A stretch of DNA of 5,834 nt from Candidatus Dadabacteria bacterium (GCA_026709745.1 JAPOSJ010000197.1:1-5834); one strand, 5' to 3'; shown: positions 1 to 5,834, counted from the first letter of the stretch. Numbers and translations: made by a program. Notes: a model not told the origin generated them from the sequence alone.

Positions 1-773
1 AGTTCTTGAGCGCGCTTATCGGTGCAGGCTTTCGTAGCCGCGAGATGGTGTCCTCACATAATGCTCTTTTGTTTTCCTATGCGTTTTATCTATTGGGGCG
101 CGTTCGGTTCGGCGTCCCCGAGCATCAACTCCAAAAGGCGATAGGCCGTTGGTATTTCGCAGCTTCGCTGACCGGACGATATACAAATTCTCCAGAAACA
201 GTGATGGACAGCGATCTTGCTCGTTTCCGTGAGGTCAGCTATTCCGATGAGTTCTCGCAAATTCTAGACGACATCATCGCGAATGAATTAACTAATGATT
301 TCTGGGCGATCACATTACCTGTAAGTCTTGAGAGCTCCTCGGCGCGTAATCCCGCATTATTCGCTTACGTTGCCGCACAAAACAAACTCGGTGCGCCTGT
401 TTTATTCTCGCATAAGTCGGTCGCGGATCTTATCGATCCCACAATCCAAACAAAGAAGAAGGCGCTTGAGCGTCACCATCTATTCCCGCGCGCATGGTTA
501 GAGCGTGCAGGGATCGGCAACCGTCGTGTCATTAATCAGATGGCGAACTACGCGCTACTTGAGTGGCCCGATAATCTCGATATCAGCGATGATTCACCGC
601 GCGAATATGTGCCGCTTCTGCGCGAGCGTTTCGCCGATGATGACTGGGCCACAATGGCGGAACTTCATGCCTTGCCGGAAGGCTGGGAGGAGATGAATTA
701 TCCCGAATTTTTGGCGGAGCGGCGCAAACTCATGGCTGGCGTAATCCGTCACGGCTTCGAAAAATTGAAGTGA
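1..773 (+). CDS. GmrSD-like DUF262/DUF1524 nuclease, C-terminal part (5' end outside window)
   Basis: This is the C-terminal portion of a DUF262/DUF1524 protein, the GmrSD class of modification-dependent or R-M-associated nucleases. In that family an N-terminal ParB/Srx-like NTPase domain (DUF262) is followed by an HNH-type nuclease domain (DUF1524). The frame is open to the left edge, and the first residues (IGAGFRSREM, then SLTGRYTNSPE about 50 residues later) resemble the middle of such proteins. The TTG at position 6 is therefore not taken as a true start. The nuclease core is visible: ERHHLFPRAWL at about 465-497, giving the metal/catalytic His-His pair, then INQMANYALLEWPDNLDIS, the N-rich second half of the HNH fold. 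The end looks natural, with TGA at 771-773. The stop directly abuts the GTG start of the hsdR remnant on the same strand, so the two were probably translationally coupled in a restriction operon. The family call rests on motif recognition, and the target specificity cannot be read from it. Confidence 0.83.
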   Translation, partial: FLSALIGAGFRSREMVSSHNALLFSYAFYLLGRVRFGVPEHQLQKAIGRWYFAASLTGRYTNSPETVMDSDLARFREVSYSDEFSQILDDIIANELTNDFWAITLPVSLESSSARNPALFAYVAAQNKLGAPVLFSHKSVADLIDPTIQTKKKALERHHLFPRAWLERAGIGNRRVINQMANYALLEWPDNLDISDDSPREYVPLLRERFADDDWATMAELHALPEGWEEMNYPEFLAERRKLMAGVIRHGFEKLK

Positions 774-1050
774 GTGATAGGGAAGTTAGCCGAATCTCAC
801 GTCGAAGAAGCAGTGCTTACATGGCTTGAAGTGCAAGGGTATGCGGTTGGTGCGTGATCAAATCTGGGACCTGATGGAATCGCCCCAGAACAAACCAGTT
901 ATAGCAATATTAGTGTTGGATGATCGACTTTGCGACGCAATCGCATGTCTTAATCCAGGTCTTCCGACGGATTATGCAGTCGGAAAACCCCTCGCTCGTC
1001 GAGGAAAACCGCATCTGGCAGAATATAGAACAGGTCTTACCCCTTCAACA
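774..1050 (+). pseudogene. hsdR: N-terminal remnant of type I restriction enzyme R subunit (hsdR), broken
   Basis: This is a decayed start of HsdR, the DNA-translocating and cleaving subunit of type I restriction enzymes. GTG at 774, immediately after the previous gene's TGA, opens with KLAESHVEEAVLTWLEVQGY, very like HsdR N-termini. An in-frame TGA follows at 855-857. The same frame then continues with LGPDGIAPEQTSYSNI (864-911), matching the family's GPDIAPE-type segment. One extra base near 909-912 moves the reading to VLDDRLCDAIACLNPGLP (913 to about 965). A second change, apparently with loss of about ten codons near 960-966, moves it to FRRIMQSENPSLVEENR (from about 962). Similarity fades before the trpS stop at 1063. 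The nuclease (PD-ExK) and helicase motor regions are absent, so no active enzyme can be made. The order of segments is that of real HsdR, which makes chance resemblance unlikely. The right boundary is approximate. Confidence 0.77.
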
Positions 1051-1062
1051 GATCTCCGACTT

Positions 1063-2064
1063 TCACGTACGGAAAAGACCTACCTTCTCCTTTATCTGCT
1101 CCATGTTCTCTTCGGCAGTCTGTTTCGCCCTCAGAGTTCCCTCACGTAGTATGTCCCTTACCTCATCCGTACTTTTCTCATACCGCACCCTTCTCTCCCT
1201 TATAGGGTCAAGGAGAAGATTTATCGCACGTGCAAGCTTCTTTTTTACCTCGACGTCACCTACATTTCCGGTCCTGTAACGGTCCTTGAGATCCTCAACC
1301 TCCTCCGCGTCGTCATTGAAAAGATCGTGGTAGATAAAAACCGGGTTTCCTTCCACAGTACCCGGTATATCGGCCCTTATTCTCTTCGGGTCGGTATACA
1401 TGCTCTTTACCTTACGCTCAACTTCCTTTTCGCTGTCACTTAGATATATGCAGTTGTTAAGACTCTTACTCATTTTCCTGTTACCGTCGGTACCCACAAG
1501 GCGCGATGCTTCGCTTATAAGCGGTTCAGGCTCCCCAAAATAATCACCGTAGAGAAAATTGAATCTCCTTGCAAGTTCCCTGGTAAGTTCCACGTGGCTT
1601 AGCTGGTCTTCTCCCACCGGAACTTTGGTCGCTCGGAACATCAGTATGTCGGCCGCCATAAGCACGGGGTATCCGAGAAGTCCTGCTGAGTAGTTGTCCC
1701 CCACTCCCATATCCTGAATTTTCTCCTTGAGTGTGGGAATTCTCTGGAGTCTCGGCACGGGACAGAGCATTGAGAGTATGGTTGAGAGTTCCGTTATCTG
1801 CGGCACCTGGGACTGCACGTAGAAAACTGAGCACCCGGGGTCCATTCCCACGGAAAGCCAGTCGCATACCATCTCAATAGTGTTTTCCTCAACCTCGACC
1901 GCCCTGTCATAATGCGTAGTCAGCATGTGGAGATTTGCGACCAGGAAAAAGCAGTCATACTCACCCTGAAACCTAACGCGGTTTCGAAGTGAACCCACAA
2001 GGTGTCCCAGATGAAGCTTCCCGGTGGGCCTGTCTCCCGTAACCAGAATGGGTCTTCCGCTCAC
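1063..2064 (-). CDS. trpS: Tryptophanyl-tRNA synthetase (TrpRS)
   Basis: This cytoplasmic class I aminoacyl-tRNA synthetase charges tRNA-Trp with tryptophan using ATP. Numbered from the chosen GTG start, the protein is 333 residues, normal for bacterial TrpRS. The ATP-binding HIGH-type motif reads KLHLGH (16-21), preceded by TGDRPTG. The tryptophan pocket segment YPVLMAADILMF is at about 132-143, with the expected Asp. PVGEDQ is at 149-154 and the KMSKS loop is exact at 197-201. A C-terminal alpha-helical tRNA-binding part follows. The frame remains open upstream to a TTG at 2106, but GGAGG (2070-2074) lies five bases before the GTG at 2064, and TrpRS proteins usually start just before the TGxRPTG motif, so GTG is preferred. 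No frameshift or missing catalytic residue is seen. The gene is alone on its strand, between two broken genes facing the other way. It may be a second copy or a sign of rearrangement. Its stop falls almost inside the hsdR remnant, leaving little room for its own terminator. Confidence 0.96.
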   Translation of the reverse strand: MSGRPILVTGDRPTGKLHLGHLVGSLRNRVRFQGEYDCFFLVANLHMLTTHYDRAVEVEENTIEMVCDWLSVGMDPGCSVFYVQSQVPQITELSTILSMLCPVPRLQRIPTLKEKIQDMGVGDNYSAGLLGYPVLMAADILMFRATKVPVGEDQLSHVELTRELARRFNFLYGDYFGEPEPLISEASRLVGTDGNRKMSKSLNNCIYLSDSEKEVERKVKSMYTDPKRIRADIPGTVEGNPVFIYHDLFNDDAEEVEDLKDRYRTGNVGDVEVKKKLARAINLLLDPIRERRVRYEKSTDEVRDILREGTLRAKQTAEENMEQIKEKVGLFRT

Positions 2065-2069
2065 TTTAA

Positions 2070-2074
2070 CCTCC
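2070..2074 (-). promoter_or_regulatory. Ribosome binding site deciding the trpS start
   Basis: On the minus strand this is GGAGG followed by TTAAA and then GTG (2062-2064). The five-base spacing is ideal for a Shine-Dalgarno sequence. It favours the GTG over the TTG 42 bases further upstream, before which no comparable site is seen. Confidence 0.8.
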
Positions 2075-2154
2075 GAAAATCGATCCGTTGCGGTAAGGTT
2101 ACTCAAACAGTCAATATACTCAACAGAAAACAGGGCTCTGCAGAACTCTCAGGA

Positions 2155-2210
2155 CAGACACAGTCCATAGGCCGACCCCTTCGCAGTTTGCTACGCAGAC
2201 ACTGTCCATA
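2155..2210. repeat. Direct repeat pair, 15 bp, 14 of 15 identical
   Basis: CAGACACAGTCCATA (2155-2169) and CAGACACTGTCCATA (2196-2210) are in the same orientation, 41 bases start to start, close to four helical turns. The single difference is A versus T. The second copy holds the odd-length palindrome GACACTGTC. Both lie upstream of trpS, and one overlaps a possible -10 element, so a pair of operator sites is conceivable. They could equally be a relic of a duplication. Confidence 0.5.
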
Positions 2211-2233
2211 CTTTTCAGTACACCGAATCACAA
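2205..2233 (-). promoter_or_regulatory. Possible trpS promoter
   Basis: Read on the minus strand, TTGTGA (2228-2233) and TATGGA (2205-2210) are separated by 17 bases, a weak match to a sigma-70 promoter. It would give a trpS leader of about 140 bases. The putative -10 element lies inside one copy of the 15-bp direct repeat. The match is modest and such matches arise by chance; no T-box or other named riboswitch could be recognised in the leader. Confidence 0.22.
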
Positions 2234-2266
2234 CTTGACTGAACTATATTCCACTAGCACAGCTAG

Positions 2267-2704
2267 ATGCGAATGTCGATAAGCTTCATTGCCTTGCTCA
2301 GCCGGAAAGATACCAGCTACTGCAAGTTCTCCATGGCAATATTGTCCGCATACAGACTGGACGTCGGATACGACGTGGTGCTGTTTCAAGGTCTGAGCTT
2401 GAGAGAAAAATTCGAAATTGGAACCATATGACAATCCTCCCCTTTGAGCAGGTACGGGTATTCGTAGACGAGAGTGTGCTCAAGGATATTGCACCTACTG
2501 TCATCAAATACAACGATTGGCGGTCGGTCGGGGAAGTGGTGAAGCCGTTCCGATGGAAGCCGGAGTTTCTTCGGTCGTCTTGCCGAGGCTCTTGCACGCG
2601 GCGGGCAATTTGCGGAGGAAGACAAAGTTCTGGATGTGGCGATTGCTCTTGAGAAAATGTTCAAACCACAGGACAGAAGAATCGGGAATTATATACTTGA
2701 TTAA
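2267..2704 (+). pseudogene. Broken gene of unknown family with HEPN-like C-terminal piece
   Basis: No continuous frame spans this stretch, but protein-like sequence continues across it if the frame changes twice and returns to the original. From ATG 2267 (or 2273) one frame runs through GYDVVLFQGLSLREKFEIGT to a TGA at 2429-2431. The neighbouring frame carries on with ILPFEQVRVFVDESVLKDIA and WRSVGEVVKPFRWKPEF (2434 to about 2568). The first frame resumes near 2570 with GRLAEALARG, EEDKVLDVAIALEKMF and ends at TAA 2702-2704. The pattern DKVLDVAIALE resembles ApeA-like HEPN domains, which often occur in defence and abortive-infection RNases. The catalytic R-x4-6-H motif is not visible, so the domain is cut short. 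The short join between the second and third segments suggests a central deletion. The family is recalled from pattern only, not proven. It lies tail to tail with the methyltransferase gene. Confidence 0.45.
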
Positions 2705-2861
2705 CCATTAATTTTTGGCACAAAATTACCATATTCGGAGCTAGGTTGCTATTAACAACAACAAAGTCTGTTTGATTATATGACATAATTGGTTTGTGAT
2801 CGGATTTTTCAATAAGAGCTTTTTGCTTTTCTGCGGGAAGTCAGTAAATACCAAACTCTCT
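2705..2861. other. AT-rich gap between converging genes
   Basis: These 157 bases separate the end of the broken plus-strand gene from the stop of the minus-strand methyltransferase. They are clearly richer in A and T than the flanks. No convincing GC-rich hairpin with a T run was found for either direction. A weak inverted repeat (ATTAT/ATAAT around 2774-2788) is too short to call a terminator. A minus-strand open frame here is discussed as a finding. Confidence 0.5.
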
Positions 2862-3607
2862 CTAATCTTCCTCTTCCATAAATTCTTCTCTTCCAAGTGC
2901 TTTTACGTGTGGTTCATCGTGCAGGAGCAATCGCAATTCAGTCAACCAGTTCGGATCCCAATCCATTACTTTAGCGACCGCGTTGTCCCATAGGGCGCGT
3001 ACACCATTTCCTTCCCCCTCTCGAAACAATGGAACTTCAATATTTGCCGTTTCCTCCCAGCAATCACCGAGTGTTATTAATGTAGATGTATCTTGGATAT
3101 TGGGACCACGGACAGGCAACCAAGCCGCAGGATTATAAGTTGGAAATGCAATTGTTTTTCCTGCTTGTCGCATGAGTTGAAGACGTCCTGCTGTGGAATT
3201 TAAAAACACCGCCAGCGCTTTAGCTTCCTTAAAATTGAAATCAGGGACAGGTAACCAACCACCGCTCCCTAAATAGCGGTTTTCACATGCAACGGCTGTA
3301 AGTCGAGCTGTTGCAGAATTCTGCCCTGCGGTAACAAGCAAATGTGCCGCGTGTTTGAGCACACGGGGCTTTTGATTTTCTGAATTACTATTGTCTTTAT
3401 CAAAAAAGCTATGCAGTTTTTCAGTCTTGATCGGAACTAGATAACCATCTGGTTCGCCACGAATGAATCTTTGTACTGACATACCCTTGGACATAAATAC
3501 CGGGAAAGCTCCTGGAGTGTCAGGCGTTGCTTTTTTAAGCATTCTACCTCCTCCCTGAAGAACAGCTGACGGCATCGACCCGTCTTGGTTTGAGTTGAAG
3601 AGAATTG
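2862..3607 (-). CDS. C-terminal part of N6-adenine DNA methyltransferase (out of frame with its N-terminal part)
   Basis: This is the continuation of the methyltransferase after the G9 run, in a different frame. Directly after the run it reads AILFNSNQDGS, then the ATG at 3575 begins MPSAVLQGGGRM. The 237 codons from that ATG run to TAG at 2862-2864. That ATG is probably internal: sensible sequence continues upstream to the G run, and no clear ribosome site was seen before it. Adding one G, or removing two, joins this frame to the upstream one. The region contains LGSGGWLPVPD and EAKALAVFLNSTAGRLQLM, then GKTIAFPTYNPAAWLPV. These are typical of the C-terminal region of large HsdM-like or type IIG-like methylases, likely involved in DNA target recognition. 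The tail is acidic (EEFMEEED). Translated alone it has no catalytic motif. It could be a separate polypeptide, but a single original gene is far more likely. Confidence 0.8.
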
Positions 3608-5834
3608 CCCCCCCCCTTCAACCAAAGCGGAGGCTGCTTCTGCCAGACGCGTTGATCTCCAAATCGCACCAGTCCAATCACCATTGGCAACACGTTCAGC
3701 CGACCATTTAGAGACTTCTCCCCACCCGTTCGGGATCACTCCAACCTTACACTTGAGCAAAGAGGTATGAAAATCCTCCACTTCTTCTTCATTGATGGGT
3801 AATCTATCAAGGTTAATAATACGTGTTGGAGGTCGATCTCCACTTAATCGCGTCGCGATGATCATACTCTCGTTAATGTCTGTGTTTTGGCTTAAATTTA
3901 CATTTCTAGGTTGATGACACGTTAGCAAAGTATGAATATGAAACCGTTGACAAAATATCTTGCGCAATTCTACGTTGTCGGGACCGCTCAGAGCAATTGT
4001 CGGCCAAATCATTGCCAACACACCATTTTCATTATCAAGACATTTTTCGGCGAGGGCTTCAAAAAGAGGGCCAATCGAGTTTTTTGAAATAAATTCTTCT
4101 AATTCGGAATCAGCCCTCAATAGATGTCTTTCAATAGAATCAACGCGACTGAGCATTGATTTACGAATAGGTTCATCGAACTTCTCGGCCATTTTGGCAC
4201 GGTTTGTAAAAGGTGGATTCATAATCACAATACGTGCATTCGCAGCTGAGCGCGCAGATCCCTTTGGAAGCGAAACTGTTGAAATAGCATTATCATTCGT
4301 TAATGATAATTGCTGCCCGTATGGATCATCATAATCGTAATTCAAACCTTGTGCTGGAACGATGTCCTCGTCTAACAAGAGTTCAATAGATCCCACTGCA
4401 ACTTGATTTCTCTTTGTCGGTCCATACGGCATACAATGGAGATTTATTTTCTCATATTTGATGTTTTTATTACCTGAGATCAATTGAGATGCCGCCAATT
4501 GAAGAGATACTGGGTTCATATCAAACCCTCCAATTAATTCTTCTACAGCGAATTTCTGAAACTTAGCTAGTTGATCTTCAGAAGCACCAGAAAGCCGGGC
4601 GCGGCGTTTCATATCGGCTAAAAGAGACGTAAGAAGCGTGCCTGACCCGCAGGCGAGATCTATTGACTTATATGCTCTCCATGTTTCTTCTTGAGAAAAA
4701 TCAGAATTAAAACCTTCACTGGCCGCATCTAAAGCTAATCGAGCTAATATTGAGGCTGCGGGTGGTCGAGTGAAAAACGCGCCGTCCGATGATTGGTTTC
4801 CCATCACTTTGTTGAAAAGTGGGCCAGCATGGTCTGCACCCAAATCGGCGTATGTTTCAGCAATCTCTGCAGCATCTTTGGCAATGTGTCGTAAAGCCGC
4901 ATTTAATCCAGATGAAGGACGGGCGTCAGTGATGGCATCAATAATGTCAATGGCGGGTTCAAAGATAGGAACAAAGTCCCACCGTGTAATTTCGTTCCAT
5001 TGACGAAGTAAGAGTTTATCCGCATTTACCGCAACTTTGATTTCATCAAGATTGCTGACGTCATCAAGCCAACCGCCAGTGGCTATACGTTGATGCAACA
5101 TGGCGGCATTCATCAAAAGCAAAGCTGCAATCGTGCAACCATCGGCGGCGTCCGATTTCTTTTGTTTGTCTAAACCAAAATGCTTCGACAAAATCGGCTC
5201 TAAATCATCTTCACGGAGAGATCTACAGGCTTCAGCGATACTATCTTGGAGGATATTGACATCGCGTTTTGCTCGATCACCTGTCAGTCCTGAGCGTTCA
5301 AGTAAATTAACAGTGATACCATATTTTCCGAGTTGCTCTTCACCAAATTGTATTTCCAATTGTTCATTTAGTCTTTCTTCAGCTGTTTTTCTTTTTGTGA
5401 CGTTGACTTTTCGGCCTTTCTTTCGATTGACCATATCAACACCATGTTTCTTGGTTCTTTTGATATCAATCGGTTTTGTTTCGCCACTGCTTTGTTCTCC
5501 TTTGGTTTTTGATTCCCGAATAACACCGTCTTCGCGGGTTTCAGTGCTCTCGTCGGAATTAACACGCACACTCACTATTCTTTCGAATTCAGTGTGGGGT
5601 TTAGAAGACTTGAAGCTATTTCCAGTCGAGGCGTCGGGTTGTGATTTCTGCCATTCGGTTACCGAAGATAATCCAACGTTGCTCGGTCGCACTTTATTTT
5701 GAGCTACTTTGTGCGCTGCATCAATGACGAAACCACTCGGTCCCTTATGAACGAAATGTCGAACTTTCCGCTTCTCAGAAGAGCCGATTGTCACAAATGT
5801 TGTAACGCTGCGCTTTTCTTGTGAGTCTGTATCT
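3437..5834 (-). CDS. N6-adenine DNA methyltransferase (HsdM-like), catalytic part; 5' end may lie outside window
   Basis: This class I SAM-dependent DNA methyltransferase would methylate adenine at N6 in a target sequence. Numbered from the GTG at 5794, it shows FFTRPPAA (340-347, the usual segment before motif I), DLACGSGTLL (379-388, SAM-binding motif I), GFDMNP (423-428, acidic motif II) and NPPF (526-529, catalytic motif IV). A helical N-terminal domain spans about 130-330. Residues 75-130 are Ser/Lys/Glu-rich and look like a flexible linker. The frame stays open to the window edge, so the true start may be further upstream. The ATG at 5434 is an alternative start with only a weak upstream site. 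After the G9 run (codons 727-729) the frame gives 56 unrelated residues and stops at 3437, losing the C-terminal region. In frame, the protein would be about 977 residues from GTG 5794. It could belong to a type I, type IIG-like or other methylase-based defence system; the partner genes are not in view. Confidence 0.85.
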   Translation of the reverse strand, partial: DTDSQEKRSVTTFVTIGSSEKRKVRHFVHKGPSGFVIDAAHKVAQNKVRPSNVGLSSVTEWQKSQPDASTGNSFKSSKPHTEFERIVSVRVNSDESTETREDGVIRESKTKGEQSSGETKPIDIKRTKKHGVDMVNRKKGRKVNVTKRKTAEERLNEQLEIQFGEEQLGKYGITVNLLERSGLTGDRAKRDVNILQDSIAEACRSLREDDLEPILSKHFGLDKQKKSDAADGCTIAALLLMNAAMLHQRIATGGWLDDVSNLDEIKVAVNADKLLLRQWNEITRWDFVPIFEPAIDIIDAITDARPSSGLNAALRHIAKDAAEIAETYADLGADHAGPLFNKVMGNQSSDGAFFTRPPAASILARLALDAASEGFNSDFSQEETWRAYKSIDLACGSGTLLTSLLADMKRRARLSGASEDQLAKFQKFAVEELIGGFDMNPVSLQLAASQLISGNKNIKYEKINLHCMPYGPTKRNQVAVGSIELLLDEDIVPAQGLNYDYDDPYGQQLSLTNDNAISTVSLPKGSARSAANARIVIMNPPFTNRAKMAEKFDEPIRKSMLSRVDSIERHLLRADSELEEFISKNSIGPLFEALAEKCLDNENGVLAMIWPTIALSGPDNVELRKIFCQRFHIHTLLTCHQPRNVNLSQNTDINESMIIATRLSGDRPPTRIINLDRLPINEEEVEDFHTSLLKCKVGVIPNGWGEVSKWSAERVANGDWTGAIWRSTRLAEAASALVEGGGQFSSTQTKTGRCRQLFFREEVECLKKQRLTLQELSRYLCPRVCQYKDSFVANQMVI
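3608..3616 (-). repeat. G9 homopolymer run inside the methyltransferase gene (frame switch point)
   Basis: Nine consecutive C on the plus strand (nine G on the coding strand) follow the codons for LVE. With nine, the frame runs to an early stop at 3437. With ten or seven, it joins the long C-terminal frame ending at 2862. Runs of this kind inside restriction-modification genes are classic sites of slipped-strand phase variation. They are also common sites of sequencing error. Confidence 0.9.

Noticed and set aside
964..1004. Two small inverted repeats (CCGAC/GTCGG at 964-983 and CCTCG/CGAGG at 990-1004), each near a short A or T run, as a trpS terminator
   Set aside because: Arms are only five base pairs and the T runs are four long. 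They lie inside sequence that reads as hsdR remnant, so coding constraint explains them as well. Not strong enough to call.
826..1279. Two plus-strand open frames of 107 and 119 codons treated as independent small genes
   Set aside because: Their meaningful parts are successive pieces of the same hsdR remnant; the rest runs antisense into trpS.
1544..1867. 107-codon minus-strand open frame inside trpS
   Set aside because: It overlaps fully conserved TrpRS coding on the same strand in another frame. No protein family features.
2228..2664. Several minus-strand open frames of 68 to 99 codons across the HEPN-like remnant
   Set aside because: They overlap one another in different frames, have unlike-protein composition, and lie opposite the segments with family-like sequence on the plus strand.
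5100..5702. 200-codon plus-strand open frame opposite the methyltransferase
   Set aside because: It is antisense to the catalytic gene, with a Ser/Leu/Phe-rich composition typical of a shadow of Lys/Glu-rich coding, and has no recognisable motif.
2862..5794. The two methyltransferase frames as two separate genes of a system
   Set aside because: The C-terminal frame has family-like sequence right up to the G run, no ribosome binding site was seen for its ATG, and one G difference fuses them into a normal single protein.
1..5834. CRISPR array, tRNA or rRNA gene, insertion sequence or integrase
   Set aside because: No regularly spaced repeats, no cloverleaf sequence, no transposase or integrase motifs and no terminal inverted repeats were found by eye on either strand.

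Overview
This 5.8 kb window looks like a decaying defence (restriction-modification) region from a mesophilic bacterium of moderate GC content. The sequence alone does not identify the species. Three things suggest a bacterial accessory island: a DUF262/DUF1524-type nuclease, remnants of a type I restriction gene, and a large N6-adenine DNA methyltransferase. A complete tryptophanyl-tRNA synthetase gene, normally a housekeeping gene, sits in the middle between broken genes.

Layout. (1) 1-773, plus strand: the C-terminal part of a GmrSD-like DUF262/DUF1524 protein, whose 5' end lies outside the window. (2) 774 to about 1050, plus strand: directly after its stop codon comes the start of an hsdR gene (type I restriction endonuclease). 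It is recognisable only as a fragment with an internal stop codon, a one-base shift and a small deletion. (3) 1063-2064, minus strand: intact trpS with a GGAGG ribosome binding site and GTG start. Its stop codon lies within a few bases of the hsdR remnant. (4) 2065-2266: trpS upstream region with a near-identical 15-bp direct repeat and a weak promoter candidate. (5) 2267-2704, plus strand: a broken gene of an uncharacterised family with a HEPN-like C-terminal piece, readable only by changing frame twice. (6) 2705-2861: an AT-rich gap between converging genes. (7) 2862-5834, minus strand: one large N6-adenine methyltransferase gene split into two frames at a run of nine G (coding strand). Its 5' end is open past the right edge of the window.

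How the parts fit. The nuclease and hsdR share a strand and abut stop-to-start, so they were probably part of one type I restriction operon. hsdR has since been lost. The methyltransferase faces the other way and may belong to a separate defence cassette. Its catalytic motifs are intact, and the only lesion in about 3 kb falls exactly in the G9 run. That suggests either an on/off switch by slipped-strand mispairing or a homopolymer sequencing error. In contrast, the hsdR and HEPN-like lesions are several per gene and not in homopolymers, which fits true gene decay. The trpS gene has an abrupt edge against hsdR, which suggests a rearrangement, an acquired second copy, or a misassembly.
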